Source: Dermatophilus congolensis (GTDB lineage Bacteria; Actinomycetota; Actinomycetes; Actinomycetales; Dermatophilaceae). Taken from it: a DNA stretch of 64,000 nucleotides. The notes below the pieces were generated by a model. The model saw only the letters and a program-made list of their open reading frames with translations, made no database searches and was not told the DNA's origin. Location of the stretch: contig JAUNUP010000005.1 in assembly GCA_030538115.1 (NCBI GenBank), positions 135,379 to 199,378 of the forward strand, in the 5' to 3' direction. A program made the translations under genes and the position numbers. Shown one piece after another: positions 1 through 8,484 of the stretch (positions are counted from its first letter, which is position 1; each line of letters starts with the position of its first letter).

Positions 1-56
1 GCCAGGTCTCCGCACCGATCGCACGCGAGGTGATGGAAGCAGTGATCAAGCGATGA
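1..56 (+). CDS. pbpA: C-terminal end of penicillin-binding protein 2 (PbpA), partial
   Basis: Only the last 17 codons are in the window (frame beginning at base 3, TGA at 54-56). The visible peptide ends APIAREVMEAVIKR, which resembles the C-terminus of actinobacterial PbpA transpeptidases. The stop overlaps the kinase start as ATGA. A PbpA gene directly before two PASTA kinases is the standard actinobacterial order, so the identification rests mainly on position. Nothing can be said of its catalytic domain. Confidence 0.7.
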   Translation, partial: QVSAPIAREVMEAVIKR

Positions 57-1792
57 GGTACGAGTCCGGAGTCGAGTTCGGCGGCCGCTACAGCCTCACC
101 GACCGCATCGCGGTGGGCGGCATGGGCGAAGTGTGGCGTGCCCGCGACAAGGTGCTGGCCCGCCCTGTGGCGATCAAGCTGCTCAGCCCCACCCTGGCCG
201 GCCAACCCGGCTTCGCGCAGCGGTTCCGAGAGGAGGCGCGCAACAGTGCTGCCCTCGGGCACCCCAACATCGCCGGCGTTTACGACTACGGCGAAGATGC
301 GGGCGCGAACTGGCTGGTCATGGAGCTGGTCGAGGGTGAGAACCTGGCCCAGATCATCCGCGACCAGGGCACCATCGCCCCGCAGCAGGCCTCGTCGATC
401 ATCTCGCAGGCCGCCCTCGCCCTGCAGGCCGCTCACGACGGCGGGGTCATCCACCGCGACGTGAAGCCGGCGAACATCATCATCCGCCCCGACGGAGTCG
501 TGAAGCTCACCGACTTCGGCATCTCGCGGGCGACCGACGCGGTGCCGATCACCCGCACCGGAGAGGTGATGGGCACCGCCCAGTACATCTCGCCCGAGCA
601 GGCCACGGGCCAGTCCGTCGGCCCGGCGAGCGACGTCTACGCTCTCGGCGTCGTCGCGTACGAGATGGTCACCGGCCGCCGTCCGTTCGACGAGTCGACA
701 CCGGTCGCCACCGCGATGGCACACGTGCAGGATCCGCCCCCGCCGCTGCCCCGCGATGTGCCGAAACCGCTCTCGACCGTGATCATGGCCTCGCTCAAGA
801 AGGAGCCCGGCGACCGGCCTGCCTCAGCGGGCGAGGTCGCGCGCATCCTCACCGGTGGCGCCAGCGCGGCGAACCTGCTCACCACGCAGAAGCTCACCAA
901 CCCGATGGCGACCCGGCGCATGGCGAGCACCGCCCCGCAGCCCAAGGCCCGCCCGGTCGCGCCCGCCGCCGACCCCCGCGACGTGCGCCGCCTCGATCCC
1001 GACGACGACGAGCGCCCCAGCAGCAAGGCGTGGATCTGGGTACTCATCGCCGCCCTGCTCATCGGCGGCGGCATCTGGGCCGCGGTCGCCTCCGGCCTGT
1101 TCGACGGCAGCGGCGAGCCCACGACTCCGGCCACGCCTGGCACCGGCACCGTGTCGACCGGCTCCGAAATCTCGATCAACCCGAGCGACTACATCGGTCG
1201 CCCGATCTCCGAGGTCAATCCGGCTCTGGCCCAGCTCGGGCTGCTCACCAACGTCACTGAGGTAGCCAGTGATCTGCCTGCGGGCACCGTGCTACGCATC
1301 ACCACTCCGGGCCCGTACAAGCGCAACGACGTGCTCTCGCTCGAGGTCTCACAGGGTCCGAGCACCCCGACCTCGACTCCTCCGACGGTGCCCCCCACTA
1401 CGGACGCCCCGCAGGAGCCGAGCGAGCCTGCACAGCAAGAGACTCCGGCGCAGCAGCCCTCGACCCCGCTCGACGAGCCCGCACAACAGCCCGCGACCCA
1501 GGACACCCCTGCGGCCGAGCCGACCGCGCCGGCCACACAGGGTGGAGCAGCTCCCGCGCCCGGGGTCGGTGGCTCCGATGCTGAGGCGGCCGCCGGGCGG
1601 GTCGGTCCGGTACCTGCCCCTGCCGCTGGTGACGATTCGGCAAAGCCGCTCGGCGATTCCGCCGGGGCGACCGAAAACACCCACAATGGAGGCCATTCGG
1701 CTCAGACTTACCGAAGTGGGGCAGGCTCCGCCTCCGCTACCGGTGACTCGATGCGACCCACACGAATCGACTGGACGGTACAGATCCCGTGA
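53..1792 (+). CDS. pknA: Ser/Thr protein kinase with one PASTA domain (PknA position)
   Basis: Membrane Hanks-type kinase, 579 aa. The kinase domain spans about residues 12-275, with a glycine loop (AVGGMGEVW), the VAIK lysine, the HRDVKPAN catalytic loop and the DFG of DFGISRA. A single transmembrane helix lies near residues 326-350, followed by one extracellular PASTA repeat (about 376-435). A Pro/Thr/Ala/Gln-rich tail of about 140 residues ends the protein. The start ATG overlaps the pbpA stop by four bases and the gene overlaps pknB by four, so the three are translationally coupled. By family knowledge it would phosphorylate division and cell-wall proteins. The mycobacterial PknA lacks a PASTA domain, so the assignment rests on gene order. 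Confidence 0.85.
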   Translation: MRYESGVEFGGRYSLTDRIAVGGMGEVWRARDKVLARPVAIKLLSPTLAGQPGFAQRFREEARNSAALGHPNIAGVYDYGEDAGANWLVMELVEGENLAQIIRDQGTIAPQQASSIISQAALALQAAHDGGVIHRDVKPANIIIRPDGVVKLTDFGISRATDAVPITRTGEVMGTAQYISPEQATGQSVGPASDVYALGVVAYEMVTGRRPFDESTPVATAMAHVQDPPPPLPRDVPKPLSTVIMASLKKEPGDRPASAGEVARILTGGASAANLLTTQKLTNPMATRRMASTAPQPKARPVAPAADPRDVRRLDPDDDERPSSKAWIWVLIAALLIGGGIWAAVASGLFDGSGEPTTPATPGTGTVSTGSEISINPSDYIGRPISEVNPALAQLGLLTNVTEVASDLPAGTVLRITTPGPYKRNDVLSLEVSQGPSTPTSTPPTVPPTTDAPQEPSEPAQQETPAQQPSTPLDEPAQQPATQDTPAAEPTAPATQGGAAPAPGVGGSDAEAAAGRVGPVPAPAAGDDSAKPLGDSAGATENTHNGGHSAQTYRSGAGSASATGDSMRPTRIDWTVQIP

Positions 1793-3582
1793 CGCAGCAC
1801 CCCCGCATGCTGGCGAACCGATACGAGGTGCGTAACCTCATCGGCCGCGGCGGCATGGCCGATGTCCATGCCGGGTTCGACACCCGGCTGGGGCGCGAGG
1901 TCGCGATCAAGATCCTGCGGTCCGAACTGGCGCGCGACCCCTCGTTCCTCCAGCGCTTCAGGCGCGAGGCGCAGGCGGCTGCCGGCCTGAACCACCCGTC
2001 GATCGTGGCCGTGTTCGACTCCGGAGAGGATTCGCACACCGACGTACACGGCACCGTCACGGTGCAGCCGTTCATCGTCATGGAGTACGTGCACGGCACC
2101 ACACTGCGCGAACGCCTCTCCGCCGACGGCGTGCTGCCCGCGGCCGAGGCGTGCGAGGTGATGGCGCAGGTGCTGCACGCCCTCGAGTACAGCCACCGGC
2201 ACGGCATTGTGCACCGCGACATCAAGCCCGGCAACGTCATGGTCACGCCGACTGGCGTGGCCAAGGTGATGGATTTCGGCATCGCCCGAGCCATCGCCGA
2301 CTCGGCCGCCACGATGACCAACACGAGCGTCGTCATCGGCACCGCCCAGTACCTTTCGCCTGAGCAGGCTCAGGGCCGCGAGATCGACGCCCGCTCCGAC
2401 ATCTACTCAGCCGGCTGCCTGCTCTACGAACTCATCACGGGCCGTGCGCCGTTCATCGGTGAGTCGCCTGTGGCGATCGCGTACCAGCACGTCGGCGAGC
2501 CTCCGCAGCCGCCGTCGGTGTTCAACCCAGACGTGCCCGGCAAGCTCGACACGGTCGTGCTGCACTCCCTCGCCAAAGAGCCGGAGAAGCGCTACCAGAC
2601 CGCAGCCGAGTTCGCCTCCGACCTCGAGGCCGTCGTGCGCGAGGAGGCGACTCTCGCCGAGAGCGCGGCCCTCGCGGCGGGCGTGATCGCGGTGCCGAAA
2701 TCCCGCCTGCCTGAGACGTCGAACCACTCCCAGGTCGTGACAGTGACGGAGGAGCCGCAACGACGCAAGCGCGGCTGGTTGCTTCCGTTGCTCGTGGCGC
2801 TGGCCGTGATCGCGACGCTGGTGGGTGCGCTCTACTCGCAGGGCGTCTTCGACCGAGCTCCCGCGCAGGTGGCCGTGCCCAGCCTCGTCGACAAGACCGA
2901 CCAGGAGGCCGAGCAACTGCTCGCCCAAGCTCAACTGCTGCCGGGCAAGCAGACCGCGAAGAACGCCGCGAAGGCCGGAACCGTCGTCTCCCAAGAACCC
3001 ACGCAGGGCGCGCAGGCCCCGGTCGGCAGCACCGTCACCTACGTCGTCTCGTCGGGCCCCGGCGTCAAGAAGATGCCCGACCTGCGCAACTTCGACCAGG
3101 CCACCGCCCGCCAGATGCTCGCCGACAACGACCTCGGCATCGGCAAGGTCAACGCCGTCGACACCAAAGACGTGCAGGCCGGCAATGTCGTCTCGACCGA
3201 ACCCAAGGCCGGCGCCGAGGTGAAGGAAGGCACGGCCGTCACCCTCAACATCAGCACAGGCCGTGTCGTCGTGCCCAACGTCATCGGGCTCTCGCGCGAG
3301 GCCGCCATGGAGAAGCTCAGCGCGGTCGGTCTCAACCGTCAGTTCATCCCCGTGCCCGGCACCAAGAAGCCCGGCACGATCCTGTCGCAGTCGTACAAGG
3401 AGGGCGAGAAGGTGCCGGTCGGCACGATGATCGAGCTCACCGTGGTGGACGAGCCGATCCCGACCCGCACGGTGACCCTGTCGCCGACGCCCACACCCAC
3501 TCCGACGCCGACGGCCGAACCGACGCCGACCGACGTGCCCTCACCCGAAGACACCACCGAGCCGCCGGCCGAAGAGCAGTAG
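1789..3582 (+). CDS. pknB: Ser/Thr protein kinase PknB with three PASTA domains
   Basis: 597-aa membrane kinase starting at a GTG that overlaps the preceding stop (GTGA). The N-terminal kinase domain carries IGRGGMADV, VAIK, HRDIKPGN and MDFGIA motifs. A transmembrane helix sits near residue 327-347, followed by three consecutive PASTA repeats (about 356-420, 421-487 and 488-552), which in this family bind muropeptides or lipid II. The protein ends in a Thr-Pro repeat tail. Expected role: regulation of peptidoglycan synthesis and division through PBPs, FhaA/MurJ partners and CrgA. Mycobacterial PknB has four PASTA repeats; here I count three. Confidence 0.93.
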   Translation: MTQHPRMLANRYEVRNLIGRGGMADVHAGFDTRLGREVAIKILRSELARDPSFLQRFRREAQAAAGLNHPSIVAVFDSGEDSHTDVHGTVTVQPFIVMEYVHGTTLRERLSADGVLPAAEACEVMAQVLHALEYSHRHGIVHRDIKPGNVMVTPTGVAKVMDFGIARAIADSAATMTNTSVVIGTAQYLSPEQAQGREIDARSDIYSAGCLLYELITGRAPFIGESPVAIAYQHVGEPPQPPSVFNPDVPGKLDTVVLHSLAKEPEKRYQTAAEFASDLEAVVREEATLAESAALAAGVIAVPKSRLPETSNHSQVVTVTEEPQRRKRGWLLPLLVALAVIATLVGALYSQGVFDRAPAQVAVPSLVDKTDQEAEQLLAQAQLLPGKQTAKNAAKAGTVVSQEPTQGAQAPVGSTVTYVVSSGPGVKKMPDLRNFDQATARQMLADNDLGIGKVNAVDTKDVQAGNVVSTEPKAGAEVKEGTAVTLNISTGRVVVPNVIGLSREAAMEKLSAVGLNRQFIPVPGTKKPGTILSQSYKEGEKVPVGTMIELTVVDEPIPTRTVTLSPTPTPTPTPTAEPTPTDVPSPEDTTEPPAEEQ

Positions 3583-3644
3583 CCAGGCGGAGTCACGGCT
3601 GATTCGCGATTCTGTCGAGGCGGGTGCGGGTAGCCCCAGGCAGC

Positions 3645-4283
3645 TCAGGAGTGGATGAGCGGGCTCATCCCAGCGCTCGCGTCGATGACGCCCTCGGCGC
3701 CGCAGAGGGTCAGCCAGTTCGCCAGTAGCCGGTGCCCGTTGGCTGTCATGACGCTCTCGGGGTGGAATTGCACGGAGTGCAGCGGCAGCTCGGTGTGACG
3801 CAGGCCCATGACGATGTCGTTCGCGGTGCGCGCGTTGACGACCAACGCATCCGGCACGGTCGACTCCTCGACGGCGAGTGAGTGGTACCGGGTCGCCGTG
3901 AACGGCGAGTCGATGCCTTCGAAAAGCCCGGATCCGTCGTGGAACATGTCGCTGGTCTTGCCGTGCAGCAGCTCAGGCGCCTGAGAAACGGTGGCGCCGA
4001 ACGCCACTGCCAGCGCCTGATGCCCGAGACAAACACCCAGCATTGGGGTGCCGGTACGAGCGCATTCGCGGATGACGTCGACCGAGCGGCCAGCCTGTGC
4101 AGGCGTGCCCGGCCCGGGCGACACGACGACTCCGTCGTACGAGCCGACCGAGGCGACATCGACCACGTCGTTACGCACAACCTCGCACTCGGCGCCCAAC
4201 TGCCCCAGGTACCCGACGATCGTGTAGACGAAGCTGTCAAAGTTGTCGACGACGAGCACGCGGGCACACGGGTTGTCGGTCAT
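3645..4283 (-). CDS. pabA: Anthranilate / aminodeoxychorismate synthase glutamine amidotransferase subunit
   Basis: 212-aa class I glutamine amidotransferase. The nucleophile elbow GVCLGHQAL holds the catalytic Cys, and HPESV supplies the His-Glu pair near residue 175; VDNFDSFVY is the typical N-terminus. It hydrolyses glutamine and passes ammonia to a chorismate-using large subunit (TrpE or PabB), which is not in this window. TrpG and PabA cannot be told apart from sequence alone; in Mycobacterium the orthologous position is annotated trpG. GAGGAG lies upstream of the ATG. It is convergent with pknB. Confidence 0.9.
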   Translation of the reverse strand: MTDNPCARVLVVDNFDSFVYTIVGYLGQLGAECEVVRNDVVDVASVGSYDGVVVSPGPGTPAQAGRSVDVIRECARTGTPMLGVCLGHQALAVAFGATVSQAPELLHGKTSDMFHDGSGLFEGIDSPFTATRYHSLAVEESTVPDALVVNARTANDIVMGLRHTELPLHSVQFHPESVMTANGHRLLANWLTLCGAEGVIDASAGMSPLIHS

Positions 4284-4299
4284 CCGTCTCTCCTCACCG

Positions 4300-4318
4300 C
4301 CCGGCGTCGCGCGCCGGG
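4300..4318 (-). terminator. Short GC hairpin between sortase and amidotransferase genes
   Basis: Inverted repeat CCCGGCG / CGCCGGG with a five-base loop lies in the 47-base gap after the sortase stop. It could be a weak terminator for the sortase transcript or simply GC-rich sequence. No U-tract follows. Confidence 0.3.
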
Positions 4319-4330
4319 GTGTCTTTTCGG

Positions 4331-5113
4331 TCAGGTCGAGGGTACGCCCGCTGCGCGGGGCGCGAAGTCGGTCATCTCGGCGAACGCCACGTACCGCTCG
4401 CGGGCGCTGAACTGCGGGTGGCAGGCGATGAGGGTGATCCAGCGTCCGGTCTCCGCGGTCGCCTCCACGCCCACCTTGTCGGGCACCGGAGCGAGAACCC
4501 CCAGGTCATCAGCGGTGGTGATGCGAAACTTCACGAAACTGTACGTGTACGTGCCGTCGTCGGTCTCAACGACGATCCGGTCGCCGGGGCGCAGTTCGTG
4601 GATGCGGTTGTACGGCTTTCCGTACGTGACCCGGTGGCCGGCCGTGACGAAATTGCCGATGCCGCCGGGGGCCGCCGTGTCGGGCACGTAGCCGATGCCC
4701 TTGGCCAGCTCCGGCGCGTCGGTCCCTTCGTACACGGGCCGCGCATAGTCGCTGCCGAAAGCCGGGATCCGGATCACAGCGAACGGGCCACCCGCCTTCG
4801 CCCGCTTCGCGACACCGGACTGCTCGCCGCCGGCACCGTTCGTGGCGGGGGAGAACGACCCCTCCAATTCTTCGACCACCTGCGCCTGTTCGCGCGCCAC
4901 CTGCAGGTCGGTGCCCCACATCTGCCAGGCCAGACGGCCTCCGACAGCGACGCCGAGCACGACGAGCAGCGCGCCCACCAGGCGAACACTGCGCCGCATT
5001 CCGCCGCCCGGCGAGCGCTTCCGTCGCGAAGGACGCGAAGGACGCTCCGGCGTCTGCGGCGTTATCTGCGTCTGGGCAGGCGTCGAACCGTCCTGCCCCA
5101 GGTGTGCTGTCAC
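4331..5113 (-). CDS. Class E sortase
   Basis: 260-aa membrane transpeptidase with a basic cytoplasmic N-terminus, one transmembrane helix (about residues 43-62) and a C-terminal sortase fold. The catalytic triad is visible: His in VTAGHRVTYG, Cys in TLIACHPQF and Arg in SARERYV. Class E enzymes of high-GC Gram-positives normally use a TLxTC active-site motif, here TLIAC. They attach LAXTG-type proteins to the cell wall. The start is GTG. A sortase between the pknB/trpG region and crgA is a conserved actinobacterial arrangement. No substrate gene is visible nearby. Confidence 0.9.
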   Translation of the reverse strand: MTAHLGQDGSTPAQTQITPQTPERPSRPSRRKRSPGGGMRRSVRLVGALLVVLGVAVGGRLAWQMWGTDLQVAREQAQVVEELEGSFSPATNGAGGEQSGVAKRAKAGGPFAVIRIPAFGSDYARPVYEGTDAPELAKGIGYVPDTAAPGGIGNFVTAGHRVTYGKPYNRIHELRPGDRIVVETDDGTYTYSFVKFRITTADDLGVLAPVPDKVGVEATAETGRWITLIACHPQFSARERYVAFAEMTDFAPRAAGVPST

Positions 5114-5259
5114 AACCGCTCACGACCCCCGTATTCGCTCCGCCTCGCGTGCCGGACCAATCGGCCCCCCAGGTCAACCCCTTAGTCTGGTGAGCGGAGC
5201 CGAAACGTGGGCAAGCCTTGTTCGGCGCGCCGATCATCTACGAACCGAGGAGAACTCAC

Positions 5260-5592
5260 ATGGCCAAGGCATCGAGCCCGGAGCCGGACGACGCGATGGA
5301 GTCGACCGAACGGTTGACCCCGGCGGAGGCGGCCAAGGAGTTCCGTGCCGAGAAGAGGGCACAGCGCGATGCGGCCAAGGAGAACCGCCGCGTCACCCGC
5401 GCGGCGATGGGCGGCAACAAGCCGTGGTTCGTGCCGACCATGCTCGGGCTCATGCTTTTCGGCCTCGTGTGGACGGTGGTCTACTACCTCAGCGCGGGCG
5501 CCTGGCCGGTGGCAGCGCTCGGCAACTGGAACCTCGCTGTCGGGTTCGGGTTCATCCTCGCCGGGTTCGTCATGACGACCCAGTGGAAGTAG
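5260..5592 (+). CDS. crgA: Cell division protein CrgA
   Basis: 110-aa small membrane protein of the CrgA family, an actinobacterial divisome scaffold that interacts with FtsZ/FtsI and is a PknB-pathway partner. A charged N-terminus (about 60 residues) is followed by two transmembrane helices (WFVPTMLGLMLFGLVWTVVYY and VALGNWNLAVGFGFILAGFVM areas) and the short cytoplasmic end TTQWK. I chose the ATG at 5260 because GAGGAG at 5247-5252 is seven bases upstream; an in-frame TTG at 5218 has no such site. It is divergent from the sortase gene. Confidence 0.93.
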   Translation: MAKASSPEPDDAMESTERLTPAEAAKEFRAEKRAQRDAAKENRRVTRAAMGGNKPWFVPTMLGLMLFGLVWTVVYYLSAGAWPVAALGNWNLAVGFGFILAGFVMTTQWK

Positions 5593-5841
5593 CCCCCACT
5601 CCATCCACATCCCGATCCGGTCATCCACAGGGATATTCACATCTGGGGATGAATGACATCCGTGTAATCACAAGTGTGGAAGAGTTTGTGGATACCAGGT
5701 TGACCTGCGGAAATAGTCGTTTCGCACGCATGTTCGTCCACAGCTGAGGCCGATGTCCACCGGCGGTGGACATCGGCCTCTTGGTCCGAATGTGGAAACT
5801 GTGGAGAGTTGCGGTGCGCGAAGGTCGGCCCTGGCAGCGGT
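5593..5841. other. crgA-rhomboid intergenic region with DnaA-box-like sequences
   Basis: This 249-base non-coding stretch has lower GC than its flanks. It contains several near-consensus DnaA boxes: CCATCCACA 5610-5618, TCATCCACA 5621-5629, GTATCCACA on the minus strand at 5688-5696, and TCGTCCACA 5734-5742. A hairpin follows at 5746-5780. No ORF is convincing here. Confidence 0.5.
5746..5780. terminator. Bidirectional hairpin terminator between crgA and rhomboid gene
   Basis: Perfect 16-bp inverted repeat (GAGGCCGATGTCCACC and its complement) with a three-base loop, lying between convergent crgA and the rhomboid gene. No T-run, as usual for actinobacterial terminators. Confidence 0.8.
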
Positions 5842-6780
5842 TCAGCCGTTCAGACCGAACTCCGCGATCACCAGCCCGTACTTGAGTGCTGCCAGACCGA
5901 CGACGAGCACGCCGATGCCGGCGAGCGCGCCCCACTGCAACAGCGGAGAGCGGCTCTTGCGGGTCCCGATGAGAGCTGCGGCGACGAGCGCACCCGTGAC
6001 GAATCCGCCGAGGTGCGCCTGCCAGGCGATGCCCGGCACGAAGATCGGTAGCGCGGCGTTGATCGCCAGCAATGCCACGAGGCTGCCTGCCGATCCGCCG
6101 AGGTGCTTGATGATGAGCAGCACCATGCCGAACAGCCCGAACACGGCTCCAGAGGCACCGACCGTGGAGACGTACCACGTGCTCGATTGGTCGAGAACTC
6201 CCGACGAGATCCACATGAACCCGACCGAGCCGCCTAGAGCCGCAAGCATGTACGCGGCGAAGAAGCGGGCCCGCCCCAGCGCAGGTTCGAGAAACTGCCC
6301 GAGCTGCCACAGGCACAGCATGTTGAAGATGATGTGCATCGGCTGCCCCGGGGAGTGCAGGAACGCGGCGGTGATGAACCGCCACGGCTGCTCGTAGCCC
6401 GCGACCGGCGCGAAGGCACCCGCACGGGTGATCCACGGCTGAGCCATCTGCAGCAGCCACACGGCGACGCATATCGCGACCAGCGAATACGTCACCACGG
6501 GCGGACCGGGGCGCGCCACACCTCCGAACAGGGTGCGTACCACCGGGCGGGCCTTCTCGGCCTGGGCGACACAGTCGACGCAGTGCACACCCACTGCTGC
6601 GGGGCGTTGGCAATCGGGGCACACCGGCCGGCCGCAACGCTGGCACCGGATGCGCGATTCGCGGTCGGGATGCCTGGGGCACGTGGGCACGGCCGCCGGA
6701 GAATCACCCTCCGGCGGCCTGTGCATCTCGTGCTGCCCCTGCGGGTCGGGGGACTGCCGAGGATCGTGCGAGTCGGTCAC
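5842..6780 (-). CDS. Rhomboid-family intramembrane serine protease with N-terminal zinc-ribbon
   Basis: 312 aa. The N-terminal cytoplasmic part (about residues 33-72) has paired cysteines (CPRHPDRESRIRCQRC..CPDC, VHCVDC), a B-box-like zinc-binding arrangement common in actinobacterial rhomboids. Six or more hydrophobic helices follow. The catalytic Ser is in VGASGAVFG and the catalytic His in WQAHLGGFVTG. These enzymes cleave transmembrane segments; the substrate is unknown. The start is GTG, only three bases after the ppiA stop on the same strand, so both are likely one transcript. Confidence 0.9.
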   Translation of the reverse strand: MTDSHDPRQSPDPQGQHEMHRPPEGDSPAAVPTCPRHPDRESRIRCQRCGRPVCPDCQRPAAVGVHCVDCVAQAEKARPVVRTLFGGVARPGPPVVTYSLVAICVAVWLLQMAQPWITRAGAFAPVAGYEQPWRFITAAFLHSPGQPMHIIFNMLCLWQLGQFLEPALGRARFFAAYMLAALGGSVGFMWISSGVLDQSSTWYVSTVGASGAVFGLFGMVLLIIKHLGGSAGSLVALLAINAALPIFVPGIAWQAHLGGFVTGALVAAALIGTRKSRSPLLQWGALAGIGVLVVGLAALKYGLVIAEFGLNG

Positions 6781-6783
6781 CGA

Positions 6784-7302
6784 TTACTCGTTGACGGTCA
6801 CCGATTCGATGACGATGTCCTCGACCGGGCGGTCCATCGCACCGGTCGGAGCAGCCGCGATCTTGTCGACCACGTCGCGGCTGGGCTGGTCGGCCACCTC
6901 ACCGAAGATCGCGTGCTTGCCCTGCAGCCACGTGGTGGGGCCGACGGTGATGAAGAACTGCGACCCGTTGGTGCCGCGACCCATGCGCTTGCCGGCGTTG
7001 GCCATGGCGAGCATGTAGGGCTTGGAGAAGTTCTTGTCGGGCGCGATCTCGTCGTCGAACATGTAGCCCGGGCCACCGGTGCCGGAGCCGAGGGGGCAGC
7101 CGCCCTGGATCATGAAGCCGGCGATGACGCGGTGAAAGACGAGGCCGTCGAAGTAGGGCTCGGGGCTCGTGCGGCCGCCGTCGGCCTTGTACTCCTTGGT
7201 GCCCTTGGCCAGACCGACGAAATTCTCGACCGTCTTGGGGGCATCGTTCTCGAAGAGCTCGATGTTGATGTCGCCGTAGTTCGTGTGCAAGGTGACGTTC
7301 AT
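6784..7302 (-). CDS. ppiA: Peptidyl-prolyl cis-trans isomerase, cyclophilin type
   Basis: 172-aa cytoplasmic cyclophilin. Family motifs are visible: FHRVIAGFMIQGG, NGSQFFITVGPTTWL and HAIFGEV, including the catalytic Arg of FHRVI. It accelerates proline isomerisation during protein folding. The ATG at 7302 follows GAAGGA; an upstream extension in the same frame has no homologous character and was rejected. It sits upstream of the rhomboid gene with a three-base gap. The same gene is found in this region of Mycobacterium chromosomes. Confidence 0.95.
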   Translation of the reverse strand: MNVTLHTNYGDINIELFENDAPKTVENFVGLAKGTKEYKADGGRTSPEPYFDGLVFHRVIAGFMIQGGCPLGSGTGGPGYMFDDEIAPDKNFSKPYMLAMANAGKRMGRGTNGSQFFITVGPTTWLQGKHAIFGEVADQPSRDVVDKIAAAPTGAMDRPVEDIVIESVTVNE

Positions 7303-7520
7303 GCGCTCATCCTTCCATGCATGCCACCTTCGATTCTTCACGGAGGTGGGACGCAACCTGAGCGGCGCACCACCCACGCAGCCCGCACTCAGGAAGGATG
7401 TCTAAGGTTTCGTCGCCGGAAACGCCCCCCTTCGATGCGCGTACCTGAGCCCGACAAGGCAGGATTGAACCAGGTCAGGATTCAGTACCGCCGACCACGA
7501 CAAACTTTGCAGGAGGCATG

Positions 7521-8234
7521 GTGAGCAAGAACGAGCAGAAGATCACCGTTCCCACGGTGGAGACGACGCAGGTGACCATTCCCACCGTGGCCGGTCTGAA
7601 GAAGGCTGCCGCACCCGTCATCTCCGAGGCTGCGCACCGCGCATCCGAGGCCGCGCACAAGGCCGGTGAGTGGGGCTCCGCCGCTGCTCACGAGGCCGGC
7701 GAATGGGCCAAGCCCCGTCTGGAGCAGGGCAAGGCCAGCGCTCAGCCCGTGTTCGCGGTGGCGAATGACAAGACCGGTGAGCTGCGTGACCGCTTCACCG
7801 AGACCATGCCCAAGCTCTCCGAGGCCATCGCCGCGGCTATCGCGACCGGTGCGGGCGCGAGCCAGGAGGCGGCCCGTCGCAGCTCCGACGCGGCCCTCGT
7901 GCTGCGCGGCGAAGCCGACATCCGCCGCAAGAAGAAGGGCCGCGGCATCGTGAAGTCGCTCGGCATCGCGGCGCTGGTGCTGGCCACCGCCGGTGCTGCC
8001 GGTCTGTGGTTCAAGCAGAAGCAGGAGGAGGCCGACGACCCGTGGGCCCGCCCGCTGACCGACCCGTACGCTGCCCCGACCAGCGGGCGTGACTCCAGCC
8101 TGGGCGCGGCGGTCTCGACCGCCTCCGAAGCCCCCGGCGACAGCACCGCCCCGGCCGACCCCGACGCCGTGACCGAAGACGTCATCTCGCCGCCGGAGGG
8201 CCAGGTCGTCACCGAGAACGACAAGCGCGACTGA
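7521..8234 (+). CDS. Hypothetical helical protein with one transmembrane segment
   Basis: About 237 aa, family not recognised. The N-terminal 120 residues are Ala-rich and helical, with repeated SEAAH / AAH-KAGEW modules resembling amphipathic-helix repeats. A basic patch (RRKKKGRG) precedes one transmembrane helix (SLGIAALVLATAGAAGLWF, about residues 150-170), then an acidic, Pro/Ser-rich tail. AGGAGG at 7511-7516 is four bases from GTG 7521 but only one base from ATG 7518, so GTG is preferred; ATG 7518 is possible. A strong terminator follows. Similar membrane proteins of unknown function occur near ppiA in other actinobacteria. Confidence 0.75.
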   Translation: MSKNEQKITVPTVETTQVTIPTVAGLKKAAAPVISEAAHRASEAAHKAGEWGSAAAHEAGEWAKPRLEQGKASAQPVFAVANDKTGELRDRFTETMPKLSEAIAAAIATGAGASQEAARRSSDAALVLRGEADIRRKKKGRGIVKSLGIAALVLATAGAAGLWFKQKQEEADDPWARPLTDPYAAPTSGRDSSLGAAVSTASEAPGDSTAPADPDAVTEDVISPPEGQVVTENDKRD

Positions 8235-8245
8235 CAACCAGCACG

Positions 8246-8288
8246 CGAAGGGCGGGCCCGCAGAACGAAACTGCGGGCCCGCCCTTCG
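8246..8288 (+). terminator. Strong hairpin terminator
   Basis: Perfect 18-bp inverted repeat (CGAAGGGCGGGCCCGCAG and complement) with a seven-base AACGAAA loop, eleven bases after the stop of the helical membrane protein gene. Confidence 0.9.
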
Positions 8289-8484
8289 TATGCCGCGGTG
8301 GATTTCGCTTGGTCTCGCTAGGTCTGCGTCGCGGCGCGCCTGAGGGGCTTCACCGGCGTTTCACAGGGTCCGCTCATGGCGGGCCGATCGCCGCCGATTA
8401 CAGGATCGATGTCCAGTTGTCTGGACCTTTCTGGACGTCAATCCTATTCACGGGTATGAAGCCACCTGAAAGCCGCAGGCACCG

